Part shown: positions 7,365 to 15,674 of the stretch, piece after piece | How the letters are laid out: each line of letters begins with the position of its first letter | How positions within the stretch are numbered: position 1 is the stretch's first letter | The notes under the pieces: generated by a model | The model's database searches: none | Seen by the model: the letters and a program-made list of their open reading frames with translations, nothing else | What the model was told of the DNA's origin: nothing | Program-made: the position numbers and the translations under genes | NCBI GenBank assembly: GCA_003260025.2 | Contig: QFZU02000190.1 | Span: forward strand, 1-35,214 | Length of the DNA stretch: 35,214 nt | Direction of reading: 5' to 3' | Origin: Microbispora triticiradicis | GTDB taxonomy: Bacteria > Actinomycetota > Actinomycetes > Streptosporangiales > Streptosporangiaceae

Positions 7365-8942
7365 GGAAAATTCGTCGCTCCATGCGTCTTCTACTCCGTC
7401 TGGCAACAGAATCACCCTATCCGGCTTCAGCGCCTCCACGGCGCCCTCGTCATGGGTGACCAGCACAATCGCGCCCGTGTAGGAGCCGAGGGCGGTGAGC
7501 ACCTGATCGCGGGAGGCCGGATCGAGGTTGTTGGTGGGCTCGTCCAGCAGCAGCACGTTGGCGCTCGACAGCACCAGCGTGGCGAGCGCCAGACGGGTCT
7601 TCTCACCGCCGGACAGGACCCCCGCCGGCTTGTCCACGTCGTCTCCGGTGAACAGGAACGAGCCGAGCACCTTGCGCAGGTCGACGTCGGCGAGGTCGGG
7701 GCCCGCGGAGCGCATGTTCTCCAGCACCGTGCGCCCGGCGTCGAGGGTCTCGTGCTCCTGCGCGTAGTAGCCGAGCTTGAGCCCGTGGCCGGGCAGTACC
7801 TCGCCGGTGTCGGGCTTCTCGATGCCGCCGAGCAGGCGCAGCAGGGTCGTCTTGCCCGCGCCGTTCAGGCCCAGGATGACGATCCGGGAGCCCCGGTCGA
7901 CGGCGGCGTCGACGTCGGTGAACACCTCCAGCGAGCCGTACGACTTGGACAGGCCGCGGGCCGTCAGCGGCGTCTTGCCGCAGGGCGCCGGCTGGGGGAA
8001 GCGCAGCTTGGCGACGCGGTCGGACCGGCGCTCGCCCTCCACGCCCGAGAGCAGCCGCCGCGCGCGGCGCTCCATGTCCTGGGCCGCCTTGGCCTTGGTG
8101 GCCTTCGCCCGCATCCGGTCGGCCTGGGACAGCAGGGCGGACGCCTGCCGCTCGGCGTTGGCGCGCTCCCGCTTGCGCCGCTTCTCGTCGGTCTCCCGCT
8201 GGGTCAGGTAGGCCTTCCAGCCGACGTTGTAGGTGTCGATGACGCAGCGGTTCGCGTCCAGGTGGAGCACCCGGTTTACCGTCGCTTCAAGAAGGTTGAC
8301 GTCGTGGCTGATGATCACCAAGCCGCCCTGGTGGGAACGCAAAAAATCGCGAAGCCAGCCGATCGAGTCCGCGTCGAGGTGGTTTGTGGGCTCGTCGAGC
8401 AGGAGAGTCTCCGCTCCGCTGAACAGGATTCGAGCCAGTTCGACCCGCCTGCGCTGCCCTCCGGAGAGGGTCTGCAGCGGCTGGCCGAGAACCCGGTCGG
8501 GCAGCCCGAGGCTGGAGGCGATCGACGCGGCCTCCGACTCCGCGGCGTAACCGCCGAGGACGTGCAGGCGGTCCTCCAGCCGGCCGTACGCGCGCACCGC
8601 CCGGTCGCGCACGCGCGGGTCGTCGGCGGCCATCCCGGCCTCGGCCTCGCGCAGTTCGCGCAGCACCTCGTCGAGCCCTCGGGCCGACAGGATCCGGTCG
8701 CGCGCCAGCACGCTCAGGTCTCCCGTACGGGGGTCCTGCGGCAGGTAGCCGACGCTGCCGGAGATCGTGACCGAGCCCGTGGCGGGCAGGCCCTCGCCCG
8801 CGAGGACCTTGGTGAGGGTGGTCTTGCCGGCGCCGTTGCGCCCGACCAGCCCGATCTTGTCGCCCGGGTTCACCCGGAACGAGGCGCCCTCGATGAGCAG
8901 GCGGGAACCCGCGCGAAGTTCGACGTCGGTGGCGATGATCAT
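7344..8942 (-). CDS. ABC-F family ATPase (ribosome-associated)
   Basis: ABC-F proteins carry two ABC ATPase domains and no membrane helices; they bind the ribosomal E site and relieve stalling or confer antibiotic resistance. Here domain 1 has GRNGAGKTT, LSGGQRRR and LLLDEPTNHLD. Domain 2 has GLNGAGKTT, LSGGEKTR and LLLDEPTNNLD. Between them is a charged linker (about residues 250-300, RETDEKRRKRERANAERQ), the arm that reaches the peptidyl-transferase centre. Length, 532 aa, is typical of the housekeeping actinobacterial group rather than of the long-armed resistance proteins. The ATG at 8942 lacks a clear ribosome site. It lies on the same strand as acVLRF1, 130 bp away, suggesting a joint ribosome-rescue role. 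Confidence 0.93.
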   Translation of the reverse strand: MIIATDVELRAGSRLLIEGASFRVNPGDKIGLVGRNGAGKTTLTKVLAGEGLPATGSVTISGSVGYLPQDPRTGDLSVLARDRILSARGLDEVLRELREAEAGMAADDPRVRDRAVRAYGRLEDRLHVLGGYAAESEAASIASSLGLPDRVLGQPLQTLSGGQRRRVELARILFSGAETLLLDEPTNHLDADSIGWLRDFLRSHQGGLVIISHDVNLLEATVNRVLHLDANRCVIDTYNVGWKAYLTQRETDEKRRKRERANAERQASALLSQADRMRAKATKAKAAQDMERRARRLLSGVEGERRSDRVAKLRFPQPAPCGKTPLTARGLSKSYGSLEVFTDVDAAVDRGSRIVILGLNGAGKTTLLRLLGGIEKPDTGEVLPGHGLKLGYYAQEHETLDAGRTVLENMRSAGPDLADVDLRKVLGSFLFTGDDVDKPAGVLSGGEKTRLALATLVLSSANVLLLDEPTNNLDPASRDQVLTALGSYTGAIVLVTHDEGAVEALKPDRVILLPDGVEDAWSDEFSDLVALA

Positions 8943-9039
8943 GATGAAGGGGACACTCCCGTGGATGATGCGGACAGGACCGGTGCCGGGAGCGATCAGT
9001 CGGGAGCGCTCATGGGCTCAAGTGTAGTGCCGCCGTCAC

Positions 9040-9056
9040 CGCCGCCGGCTGCGGCG
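9040..9056 (-). terminator. Short hairpin after acVLRF1
   Basis: CGCCGC (9040-9045), five bases, GCGGCG (9051-9056) forms a GC-rich hairpin just past the acVLRF1 stop codon. There is no U-run, so it may only end or stabilise the transcript weakly. Confidence 0.35.
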
Positions 9057-9072
9057 AGCGCCCGCCCGCCGG

Positions 9073-9768
9073 TCAGGGGTCGAGCAGCCGGATCCGTACG
9101 GCGCGGAACAGGTCCGGGGCGCCCTCCAGGACCGCCAGCCGGGGATCGGGAACGGTGAGGAACGGCCCGGCCTCCAGGGCGAACAGCGGCGCGAGACGCC
9201 GGTCCTCCCGGATCTCGTCGATCGCCCGCCGGTCCCCGCCGAGCACCAGCGCCTCCAGGTCGGCCAGCCGCGGCGTCAGCAGCCGGAAGGCCACGTCGGC
9301 GGCGGCCCCCAGCGCCTCGGCCGACTGCTTGTCCCTGCGCCGGGCGAAGCGCTGCTGGGACCATCCCCCCGCCGCGCTGCGCCCGTGGACCTGACGCGAC
9401 CCGGCCTTGGCGGCGACCAGGCGGGTGCCGGTGAAGACGCCGGCGGCGTGCCCGCCGAGGCGGGCCAGCAGCACGCCTACGGTCCGCTCGCGGCAGGCGT
9501 GGGCCACCAGTGCCGCCGCCGGGGCCGGTAGTCCGGGAGGCGTCAGGCCCGGCGCGTCGGACAGCGTGGCGGACGGCGGGCGCAGCGGCGGGAACGGCAC
9601 ATGGCACTCGGCGACCGCGCCGTCGGCCGCGTCGAGACGCACGACGTCCGGCAGGGTGACCGCCTCGATCGGGCCGTGCCGTACGGCAAAGCGCTCGATC
9701 CAGCCCGCGAGCCGCTCGGGGGCCACCGAGACCCATCTGCCGCCTCCGGCGGCGGGCCGTCCCGTCAT
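9073..9768 (-). CDS. acVLRF1 family peptidyl-tRNA hydrolase
   Basis: This 231-aa protein matches the actinobacterial Vms1-like release factor 1 family. The family shares the eRF1/Vms1 fold and cleaves nascent peptide from tRNA on obstructed ribosomes. The catalytic stretch GGWSQQRFARRR (about residues 134-145) provides the conserved Gln in the place of the GGQ/GSQ loop, flanked by the basic segment typical of the family. VFTGTRLVAAKAG just upstream is the conserved beta element. It acts in the cytosol on 50S-peptidyl-tRNA complexes. TAGTCT eight bases before the ATG and the lack of a ribosome site suggest a leaderless mRNA. The adjacent ABC-F gene supports a ribosome-rescue context. Confidence 0.88.
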   Translation of the reverse strand: MTGRPAAGGGRWVSVAPERLAGWIERFAVRHGPIEAVTLPDVVRLDAADGAVAECHVPFPPLRPPSATLSDAPGLTPPGLPAPAAALVAHACRERTVGVLLARLGGHAAGVFTGTRLVAAKAGSRQVHGRSAAGGWSQQRFARRRDKQSAEALGAAADVAFRLLTPRLADLEALVLGGDRRAIDEIREDRRLAPLFALEAGPFLTVPDPRLAVLEGAPDLFRAVRIRLLDP

Positions 9769-9818
9769 GGCTGATCAGACTACCGGTGTGGTCGTTTGCC
9801 GGATTCCCTCCAACTGAT

Positions 9819-9842
9819 GGGGAAATGTAGGTGAATTTCCCC
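9819..9842. promoter_or_regulatory. Perfect 8-bp inverted repeat in the acVLRF1 / EAL-CBS divergent promoter
   Basis: GGGGAAAT (9819-9826), eight bases, ATTTCCCC (9835-9842) is a perfect inverted repeat in the 119-bp gap between divergent genes. It lies about 46 bp upstream of the EAL-CBS start and 50 bp upstream of acVLRF1. Its symmetric position suggests an operator for both promoters. No regulator can be named. Confidence 0.5.
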
Positions 9843-9887
9843 TTGTAAGCGTCAACGGCCCCCGGGAGTCGTCCCACAATTCACCCC

Positions 9888-11228
9888 GTGACGCTCCCCT
9901 CCTCCCCGGCGTCGCCGGTCGCCGCGTCCCTCCCGGGCGCCCCGTCGGCGTACCACCCGGACGACCCGCAGGGACACCACCCGGCGGGCCTCGTGCGGCG
10001 GTACACCCCCGCCGCCTCCGCAACCGGGCCCCTGCCCTCGCCCTTCACCCCGGGGACTCCCCACGGAACTCACCACGAAATCCGCCACGGCACTCCGCTC
10101 CGCCCGGCCGTCCCGCTGTTCCTGCCGGTGGTCGACCTCGACACCGGTGGCGCGATCGCCGTCCAGGTGGTCCCCGAGGACCCCGGCGGCGTGGGGGGCG
10201 TGGCGGACACGGTGAACGGCGTGCTGGCCGCGGCCCGCGAGGAGACCGCGCTGCCGCTGGTGCTGCCGATCTCCGCCACCGTCGTCGCCGCCGGTTCGGC
10301 CGGCACGGCGCCGCTGCACGAGGCGCTGCGGATGTGCAACCGCCGTCCGCGCGAGGTCATCCTGATGATCGAGGGCGACCTGGCGGCCGTGGGGCGGACC
10401 GCCCTGCTGTCCGGGATCGACGGTCTGCGCGCGGTGGGCTACCTCGTCGCCTTCGGCGAGCTCGGCACGGCCCCGCTGCCGCTCGACCTGCTCGCCGACG
10501 CCGCGCCGTACGTGATCGCGCTCTCCGGCGATCTGGTGGCGCGGGGAGCGCGCGACCCCCGGCGCGGCGCGCTCGTGGAGTCGCTCGTCCGCCTGGCCCG
10601 CGGCGCCGGGGCGCACGTGCTCGCCCCCGGCGTACGCGAGGAGACGCAGCTCGCGGCGGTGCGCGGCTGGGGCATCAGGCTCGCTCAGGGGCCCCTGCTC
10701 GCGCCGCTCGACTGGCGGCCCTCCCACGGCCACAACCGCGTCCACGTGCCGCTGCCGGTGCCGGAGGCCGAGGCCGTCCCGGCCGCGCCGGGCCTCACCG
10801 GACCGGGTGCCTACGGATTGGGACCACGCGTGCAGGAGTTCCTGCTCCCGGCGGTGACGCTGCCGGCCGGTTCGACGGCCGAGGAGGTCGTGGGCGTGCT
10901 CAGCGCGGAGCCCTCGATCACCAGCGTGGTGCTGGTGGACGAGTACCAGCGCCCGCAGGGCAGCGTCGACCGCAGCCGGTTCCTGCTGTTCATGGCCGGG
11001 GCGTACGGCCACGCGCTGCACGCGAAGAAGCCGGCCAGCCGCCTGGCCGACGCCCCGAAGATCGTGGCGAAGACCACCCCGGCGATCGCGGCCATGCAGG
11101 TGGCCGGGCGCGACAACACCCGCGCGTACGACGACCTGGTGGTGGTCGACGAGGTGGGCCGGTGCATGGGCGTGGTCCGGATCAGCGACCTGCTGCGCCA
11201 CGTCGCCGAGATCCAGGCCGCCCGCTGA
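9888..11228 (+). CDS. Degenerate EAL domain protein with C-terminal CBS-type pair
   Basis: The 446-aa protein has a Pro/Gly/His-rich N-terminal ~75 residues, an EAL-like barrel (about 90-285) and a CBS-like region (about 300-440; ITSVVLVDEYQRPQGSV, then YDDLVVVDEVGRCMGVVRISDLLRH). The EAL signature residues are lost: the EAL triplet position reads VQVVP, DDFG becomes AFGELG, and the final AEGVE becomes APGVR. It therefore probably does not cleave c-di-GMP but may bind it or a partner. The layout resembles actinobacterial EAL-CBS proteins. No signal peptide or membrane helix is seen. The GTG start lacks a ribosome site, and CACAAT seven bases upstream suggests leaderless transcription. Confidence 0.8.
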   Translation: MTLPSSPASPVAASLPGAPSAYHPDDPQGHHPAGLVRRYTPAASATGPLPSPFTPGTPHGTHHEIRHGTPLRPAVPLFLPVVDLDTGGAIAVQVVPEDPGGVGGVADTVNGVLAAAREETALPLVLPISATVVAAGSAGTAPLHEALRMCNRRPREVILMIEGDLAAVGRTALLSGIDGLRAVGYLVAFGELGTAPLPLDLLADAAPYVIALSGDLVARGARDPRRGALVESLVRLARGAGAHVLAPGVREETQLAAVRGWGIRLAQGPLLAPLDWRPSHGHNRVHVPLPVPEAEAVPAAPGLTGPGAYGLGPRVQEFLLPAVTLPAGSTAEEVVGVLSAEPSITSVVLVDEYQRPQGSVDRSRFLLFMAGAYGHALHAKKPASRLADAPKIVAKTTPAIAAMQVAGRDNTRAYDDLVVVDEVGRCMGVVRISDLLRHVAEIQAAR

Positions 11229-11238
11229 CCCGGCCGGG

Positions 11239-11844
11239 TCAGAGCCAGCCCTGCGCCTGGGCCTTCTGGACGGCCTCGATGCGGTTGCGCGCCGCGGTCT
11301 TCTGGATGGCCGCCGACAGGTAGTTGCGCACCGTGCCCTCCGACAGGTGCAGCCGCAGCGCGATGTCGTTGATGGTCGAGCCGTCCGCGGCGGCCGACAG
11401 CACGTCCCGCTCGCGCGGCGACAGGGGGTTCGGCCCGGCGCTGAGCGCCGCGGCGGCCAGCCCGGGGTCGATCACCCGCTCTCCCCGGAGCACCCGCCGG
11501 ATGGCGGCGGCCAGGTCGCGCGCGGGGCTGTCCTTGACCAGGAACGCCACCGCCCCGGCCTCCATCGCCCGGCGCAGGTAGCCGGGCCTGCCGAAGGTCG
11601 TGAGGATCACCACGCGGCACCCGGGGACCCGCCGGCGCAGCTCCTCGGCGGCGGCGATGCCGTCCCTGCCGGGCATCTCGATGTCCAGCAGCGCGATGTC
11701 CGGCCGGGTCGCCTCGGCGACCTCGACCGCCTCGTCGCCGTTCGCCGCCTCCCCGACCACCTCGATGTCGGGCTCCAGACCGAGCAGCGAGGCCAGCGCG
11801 CCCCTGACCATGCTCTGGTCCTCCGCCAGCACGACCCTGATCAT
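11239..11844 (-). CDS. NarL/FixJ-type response regulator (DesR/LnrK-like)
   Basis: The receiver domain has the acidic pocket (AEDQ at 7-10), phospho-acceptor Asp54 (IALLDIEMPG) and Lys104 (FLVKDSPARD). A LuxR-type HTH follows at about 137-201 (LSPRERDVLSAAADGSTINDIALRLHLSEGTVRNYL, abbreviated view: LSPRERDVL, EGTVRNYL). At 201 aa it is full length. Its start overlaps the stop of the histidine kinase gene by four bases (ATGA), so the two are translationally coupled. The kinase phosphorylates it, and its likely target is the 22-bp palindrome in front of the operon. It is the last gene of an ATPase-permease-kinase-regulator operon. Stimulus unknown. Confidence 0.93.
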   Translation of the reverse strand: MIRVVLAEDQSMVRGALASLLGLEPDIEVVGEAANGDEAVEVAEATRPDIALLDIEMPGRDGIAAAEELRRRVPGCRVVILTTFGRPGYLRRAMEAGAVAFLVKDSPARDLAAAIRRVLRGERVIDPGLAAAALSAGPNPLSPRERDVLSAAADGSTINDIALRLHLSEGTVRNYLSAAIQKTAARNRIEAVQKAQAQGWL

Positions 11845-13022
11845 TCGGCCAACCTATCCGCGGCGATCTCCGGAGTGGGAGGGCGGGTGAGGTCCGGGGG
11901 CGGCGCGACCCTGATCCGCACCCGGAACCCCCGCCCGCCGCTCTCGACCTCCAGGTCGCCGCCCGCGGCGCGCGCCCGCTCGCCGAGCCCGGTCAGGCCG
12001 TTGCCCGGCCGGTACGGCCCGCCGCGGCCGTTGTCGGCGACCTCCAGCACGGCGCCCCGCTCGCCGTACGACACGGTGATCTCGCAGCGGGTGGCCCGGG
12101 CGTGCCGTACGACGTTGGTGGTGGCCTCGCGCACGGCCCAGCCGAACAGGCCGTCGAGGTCCTCGGGCAGCGGCGCGCCGGACGTGCGGGCGGTGAGGGC
12201 GATCCCGGCGGCGGCCAGCGCGGCGCGGGCGCCGTCGATCTCCTCCGGCAGCGAGCTGCGGCGGTAGCCGGTGACGGCCTCGCGCACCTGGAGCAGCGCC
12301 TGCCTCGCCACCGCCTCGATGTCGGCCACCTCCCCGGCCGCCTTCGGCGATCCCTGCTCGGCCAGCCGGCGGGCGAGCTCGCTCTTCAGCACGATCAGCG
12401 AGAGGCCGTGTCCCAGCAGGTCGTGCAGGTCGCGGGCGATCCGCAGCCGCTCCTCGGCGGCGGCCAGCCTGGCCACCTCGCTCTGGGCCTCCTTGAGCTT
12501 GCCGATGAGGACGCGGGTGTTGCGGACGCTCATGAACAGCACGCCGAGGGTGGCGGTCTGCAGCACGAGCATCCACAGCAGCCCGTCCTCGGCGCCGATC
12601 ACCAGGCCGTCGGCGATCAGGAGCGCCGCCATGGCGCCGATGCCGAGCACGGCGCGCCGGGGCGGCAGGGCCATCGCGTAGACGACGGCCAGGTAGACCG
12701 GCAGGGTCAGCCAGCTCTCGCTGTGGAACACCAGCGGGAAGGCGGCCCCCATCAGGGTCGCGAGAGCGAGCAGGGGGAATATCCACCGGGGACGGTGGCC
12801 GAGGCCGCGCGGGCCCAGCACGACCGTCAGGTAGACGCTCACGAAGGCCGCGAGCGCGACCATCCGCCAGACCGCCTGCGCCGTCCCCACCCTGCCGTCG
12901 ATCACCTCGGCCACCGGGTAGAACAGGTAGATCAGGCCGAGCGACATGCCGATCAGCCGCCGCAGGCGGTACGGGCCGTCGTCCGGTCCGCCGAAGCTGA
13001 AGATCCTGGCCAGCCGGCTCAT
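11841..13022 (-). CDS. DesK-like sensor histidine kinase (HisKA_3)
   Basis: The 393-aa kinase has about five or six hydrophobic segments in residues 20-165, no extracytosolic sensor domain, then a HisKA_3 dimerisation helix with His200 (RIARDLHDLLGHGLSLI). The ATPase domain follows with the N-box TTNVVRHA, VADNGRGG and GNGLTGLGERARAAGG. This is the membrane-sensing type seen with BceS/DesK/LnrJ systems, where the transporter or membrane state controls kinase activity. I chose the ATG at 13022 because GGAGAGG is well placed upstream; the longer frame to 13061 would overlap the permease end. It lies 19 bp after the ABC permease gene and is coupled to the regulator. Confidence 0.92.
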   Translation of the reverse strand: MSRLARIFSFGGPDDGPYRLRRLIGMSLGLIYLFYPVAEVIDGRVGTAQAVWRMVALAAFVSVYLTVVLGPRGLGHRPRWIFPLLALATLMGAAFPLVFHSESWLTLPVYLAVVYAMALPPRRAVLGIGAMAALLIADGLVIGAEDGLLWMLVLQTATLGVLFMSVRNTRVLIGKLKEAQSEVARLAAAEERLRIARDLHDLLGHGLSLIVLKSELARRLAEQGSPKAAGEVADIEAVARQALLQVREAVTGYRRSSLPEEIDGARAALAAAGIALTARTSGAPLPEDLDGLFGWAVREATTNVVRHARATRCEITVSYGERGAVLEVADNGRGGPYRPGNGLTGLGERARAAGGDLEVESGGRGFRVRIRVAPPPDLTRPPTPEIAADRLAE

Positions 13023-13041
13023 CGCGCCGCCCCTCTCCGGA

Positions 13042-13785
13042 TCAGGCGCGGACCACGGCACGTCGGTAGACGAACACCGCGACGGCTCCCAGCGCGACGG
13101 CCCAGGCGACGATGCCCGCCACGTCGGGCCCGTACGGCGCCTGCCCGGCGACGATGCGCCATCCGATGCCCGCGTAGTCGTACGACGGCAGCACCCTGGC
13201 GACGTTCCGCATGGCCTCCGGCATGAGCGACGTGGGGAACCACAGGCCGCCCAGCAGGGCCAGGCCGAACATGGAGATCATGGCCACGGGCTGGGCGGTG
13301 TCGGGCCGCAGCATCGAGCCGATGGCGAGGCCGAGCGCCACGAAGGGGATGGTCCCGATCCACATGAACGCGAGCAGCCCGGCCCACTGCCCCGCCGGCA
13401 GCGACACGTGCTGGGTGAGCACCGCGGCAAGCCCCACCAGCACCAGCGCGGGCAGCACCAGCAGCAGGGACGCGACGAGCTTGGTCGCGAGGATGGCCCA
13501 GGCGGGCAGCGGGGTGATCTGGAGCTGCCGCAGCCAGCCGCTGTGCCGTTCCTGCGCCCAGGGCACGGCCGTGGACATCACCGACGAGGCGAGCGCGCCG
13601 TACGCCGCCATGTTGACCATCAGCAGCACGCTGCCCTTGATCCCGGTGGTCTCGTCCGTCTGCGCGCCCCACAGGTTCGAGTACAGCAGGTAGAAGCCGA
13701 GCGGGAAGGCGACGACGAAGATGACGTACCGCTTGTTGCGCAGCATGCGCAGCACTTCGACCTTCAGGTAGTGCGTCATCGTCAC
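13042..13785 (-). CDS. ABC-2 type transporter permease
   Basis: A 247-aa membrane protein with about six helices and an N-terminal cytosolic segment (HYLKVEVLRMLRNKRYV) typical of ABC-2 permeases. A large conserved loop contains WAQERHSGWLRQLQITPL, the coupling segment contacting the ATPase. It forms an exporter with the upstream ATPase, whose gene it overlaps by 4 bp. With a DesK-like kinase downstream, the set resembles the LnrLMN/LnrJK and YfiLMN families that remove lipid-active antibiotics. Here there is only one permease gene, so it would have to work as a homodimer. Confidence 0.92.
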   Translation of the reverse strand: MTMTHYLKVEVLRMLRNKRYVIFVVAFPLGFYLLYSNLWGAQTDETTGIKGSVLLMVNMAAYGALASSVMSTAVPWAQERHSGWLRQLQITPLPAWAILATKLVASLLLVLPALVLVGLAAVLTQHVSLPAGQWAGLLAFMWIGTIPFVALGLAIGSMLRPDTAQPVAMISMFGLALLGGLWFPTSLMPEAMRNVARVLPSYDYAGIGWRIVAGQAPYGPDVAGIVAWAVALGAVAVFVYRRAVVRA

Positions 13786-14666
13786 GACTCCTTGGTGAGA
13801 GCGAGGAAGGCGTCCTCCAGATCGGCCCCGTGGACCTGGAGATCGCGCACGTCGAGGGTGGTCTTCCGGTACAACGCCTCGACCGTCGAGTCGAGGTCGG
13901 TGGTGCGCAGCGTGACACGGCCCGCCTGGAGCTCCACGCCGGTCGTGCCCGGCAGGCTCTCCAGCCCGGCGGCCGGCTGGTCGCCCAGCCGGAAGCTCAC
14001 CGTCTGCCCGGCCACCCCGGCCTTGATCTCGGCGGCGGTGCCGTCGGCCACGACCCGCCCCCGCGCGATCACGACGACCCGGTCGGAGTTCTCGTCGGCC
14101 TCCTCCAGGTAGTGCGTCGCGAACAGGATCGTGCGCCCCTGCGCCGCGTATCGGCGCATGTTCTCCCAGAACGTACGACGGGACTCGACGTCCATGGCCG
14201 CGGTCGGCTCGTCGAGCAGCAGCAGCCTCGGCCCGCCCGCGACCGCCAGGGCGAAGCGGACCCGCTGGGTCTGCCCGCCGGAGAGCCGGTTCGCCCGCCG
14301 CCCGGCCAGCTCGGTGAGGTCGGCGAGCCGGAGGATCTCCTCGCGCGGCAGGGGGTTCGGGTAGAGCCGGCGGACGAAGTCCACGGTCTCGGCCACGGTC
14401 AGCTCGGGGATCAGCTCGCCCTCCTGGAGCATCGCGCCGATCTCGCCGTGGGCGACGGCGGTCTCCGGCGGCTCGCCGAAGACCCGGATCTCGCCCGCCG
14501 AGGGCCTCAGCAGGCCCAGCAGCATGTTGATGGAGGTGGACTTCCCGGCCCCGTTCGGCCCGAGGAGCGCGACCGTGCTGCCGGCCGGGACCTCCAGGTC
14601 GAGGCCGTCGACCGCGAGCACGTCGCCGTACCTCTTGGTGACGTCCGTGAAGGAGATGGCGTTCAT
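13782..14666 (-). CDS. ABC-2 transporter ATP-binding protein
   Basis: This 294-aa ATPase has Walker A GPNGAGKSTS (about residues 37-46), Q-loop MLQEGELIPE, signature LSGGQTQRV, Walker B LLLLDEPTAAMD and switch His ATHYLEE, followed by a C-terminal dimerisation extension typical of drug-export ATPases (DrrA/CcmA group). It begins at ATG 14666; the upstream in-frame extension to 14732 runs into the promoter. TAGTTT seven bases before the ATG and the absence of a ribosome site suggest leaderless transcription. It is the first gene of the ATPase-permease-kinase-regulator operon. Confidence 0.93.
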   Translation of the reverse strand: MNAISFTDVTKRYGDVLAVDGLDLEVPAGSTVALLGPNGAGKSTSINMLLGLLRPSAGEIRVFGEPPETAVAHGEIGAMLQEGELIPELTVAETVDFVRRLYPNPLPREEILRLADLTELAGRRANRLSGGQTQRVRFALAVAGGPRLLLLDEPTAAMDVESRRTFWENMRRYAAQGRTILFATHYLEEADENSDRVVVIARGRVVADGTAAEIKAGVAGQTVSFRLGDQPAAGLESLPGTTGVELQAGRVTLRTTDLDSTVEALYRKTTLDVRDLQVHGADLEDAFLALTKES

Positions 14667-14721
14667 GACGACAAAACTAGAAGCGGGCCGGGAAACGCGG
14701 CAGTGGGATGCCTCCGGCCTC

Positions 14722-14743
14722 CGCGATGACAAATGTCATCGCG
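14722..14743. promoter_or_regulatory. Perfect 22-bp palindrome upstream of ABC/TCS operon
   Basis: CGCGATGACA (14722-14731), AA, TGTCATCGCG (14734-14743) is a perfect 10-bp inverted repeat whose core is ATGACA-N2-TGTCAT. It lies 56-77 bp upstream of the ATPase ATG. If transcription starts at that ATG, the site is centred near -66, where a NarL-type activator would contact polymerase. The response regulator of the same operon is the obvious candidate. That link is inference. Confidence 0.65.
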
Positions 14744-14761
14744 TGCGGCCGGCCCCGCGGG

Positions 14762-15607
14762 TCACAGGCGGCAGGCGAAGATGGCGGTGACGAGGATCGC
14801 CTTGGCGCCGATCTCCCAGAGCTGGTCCATGACCTGCTGGTGGCCCTTGCGCGGGACCATCGCCCGCACCGCCACCCAGCCCTCGCGGTGCAGCGGGGAG
14901 ACGGTCGGCCCCTCCATGCCCGGGGTGATCGAGATGGCCTCGTCGATGCGCTCGGCCCGGATGTCGTAGTCGATCATGACGAAGTCGCGGGCCACCAGCA
15001 CGCCCTGCAGGCGGCGGATGAGCTGCTGGAAGCCGTTGGCCTCCGGCGCCCTGGCCCGCTTGATCAGGATGGCCTCGGAGTGCGCGATCGGCTCCCCGAA
15101 GACCTCGAGCCCGACGTTGCGCAGCGTCGTGCCGGTCTCCACCACGTCGGCCACCGCGTCGGCGACGCCGAGCCTTATCGCGGTCTCGACCGCGCCGTCG
15201 AGCTTGATCACCCGGGCGTCCACGCCCTGGTCGGCGAGGTACTTGCCGAGCAGCCCGGCGTACGAGGTGGCGATGCGCAGGCCGGACAGGCCGGAGACGC
15301 CGGAGTGGGCGCCGGCCGGGGCGGCGAAGCGGAACGTGGACCGCCCGAACCCGAGCGGCATGACCTCCTCGGCCGGCGCCCCGGAGTCGAAGAGCATGTC
15401 GCGCCCGGTGATGCCGGCGTCCAGGGTGCCCTCGCCGACGTAGACGGCGATGTCGCGGGGGCGCAGGAAGAACAGCTCGCAGGAGTTCTCGGAGTCGACG
15501 ACCACGAGTTCCTTGCTGTCCCTGCGCTGGCGGTAGCCCGCCTCCTTCAGCATGGTCTGGGCGCCCTCGGAGAGCGCGCCCTTGTTCGGTACGGCGATGC
15601 GCAGCAT
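14762..15607 (-). CDS. hisG: ATP phosphoribosyltransferase (long form)
   Basis: HisG joins ATP and PRPP to give phosphoribosyl-ATP, the first and feedback-inhibited step of histidine synthesis. At 281 aa this is the long form, with the C-terminal regulatory ACT-like domain (GMEGPTVSPLHREGWVAVRAMV), which binds histidine and drives hexamer formation. The catalytic part contains LRIAVPNKGAL at the N-terminus, DAGITGRDML and the PRPP loop DAVADVVETGTTLR. The ATG at 15607 was chosen over the longer frame because MLRIAVPNKG is the family's start and AAGGATC lies upstream. It follows hisE by 67 bp. Confidence 0.96.
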   Translation of the reverse strand: MLRIAVPNKGALSEGAQTMLKEAGYRQRRDSKELVVVDSENSCELFFLRPRDIAVYVGEGTLDAGITGRDMLFDSGAPAEEVMPLGFGRSTFRFAAPAGAHSGVSGLSGLRIATSYAGLLGKYLADQGVDARVIKLDGAVETAIRLGVADAVADVVETGTTLRNVGLEVFGEPIAHSEAILIKRARAPEANGFQQLIRRLQGVLVARDFVMIDYDIRAERIDEAISITPGMEGPTVSPLHREGWVAVRAMVPRKGHQQVMDQLWEIGAKAILVTAIFACRL

Positions 15608-15674
15608 GAGTGAAAGATCCTTCCAGGCAGGACGAGGTCGATGAGCTTCAGGACATCCGGGGCCGCCGCGGCGG

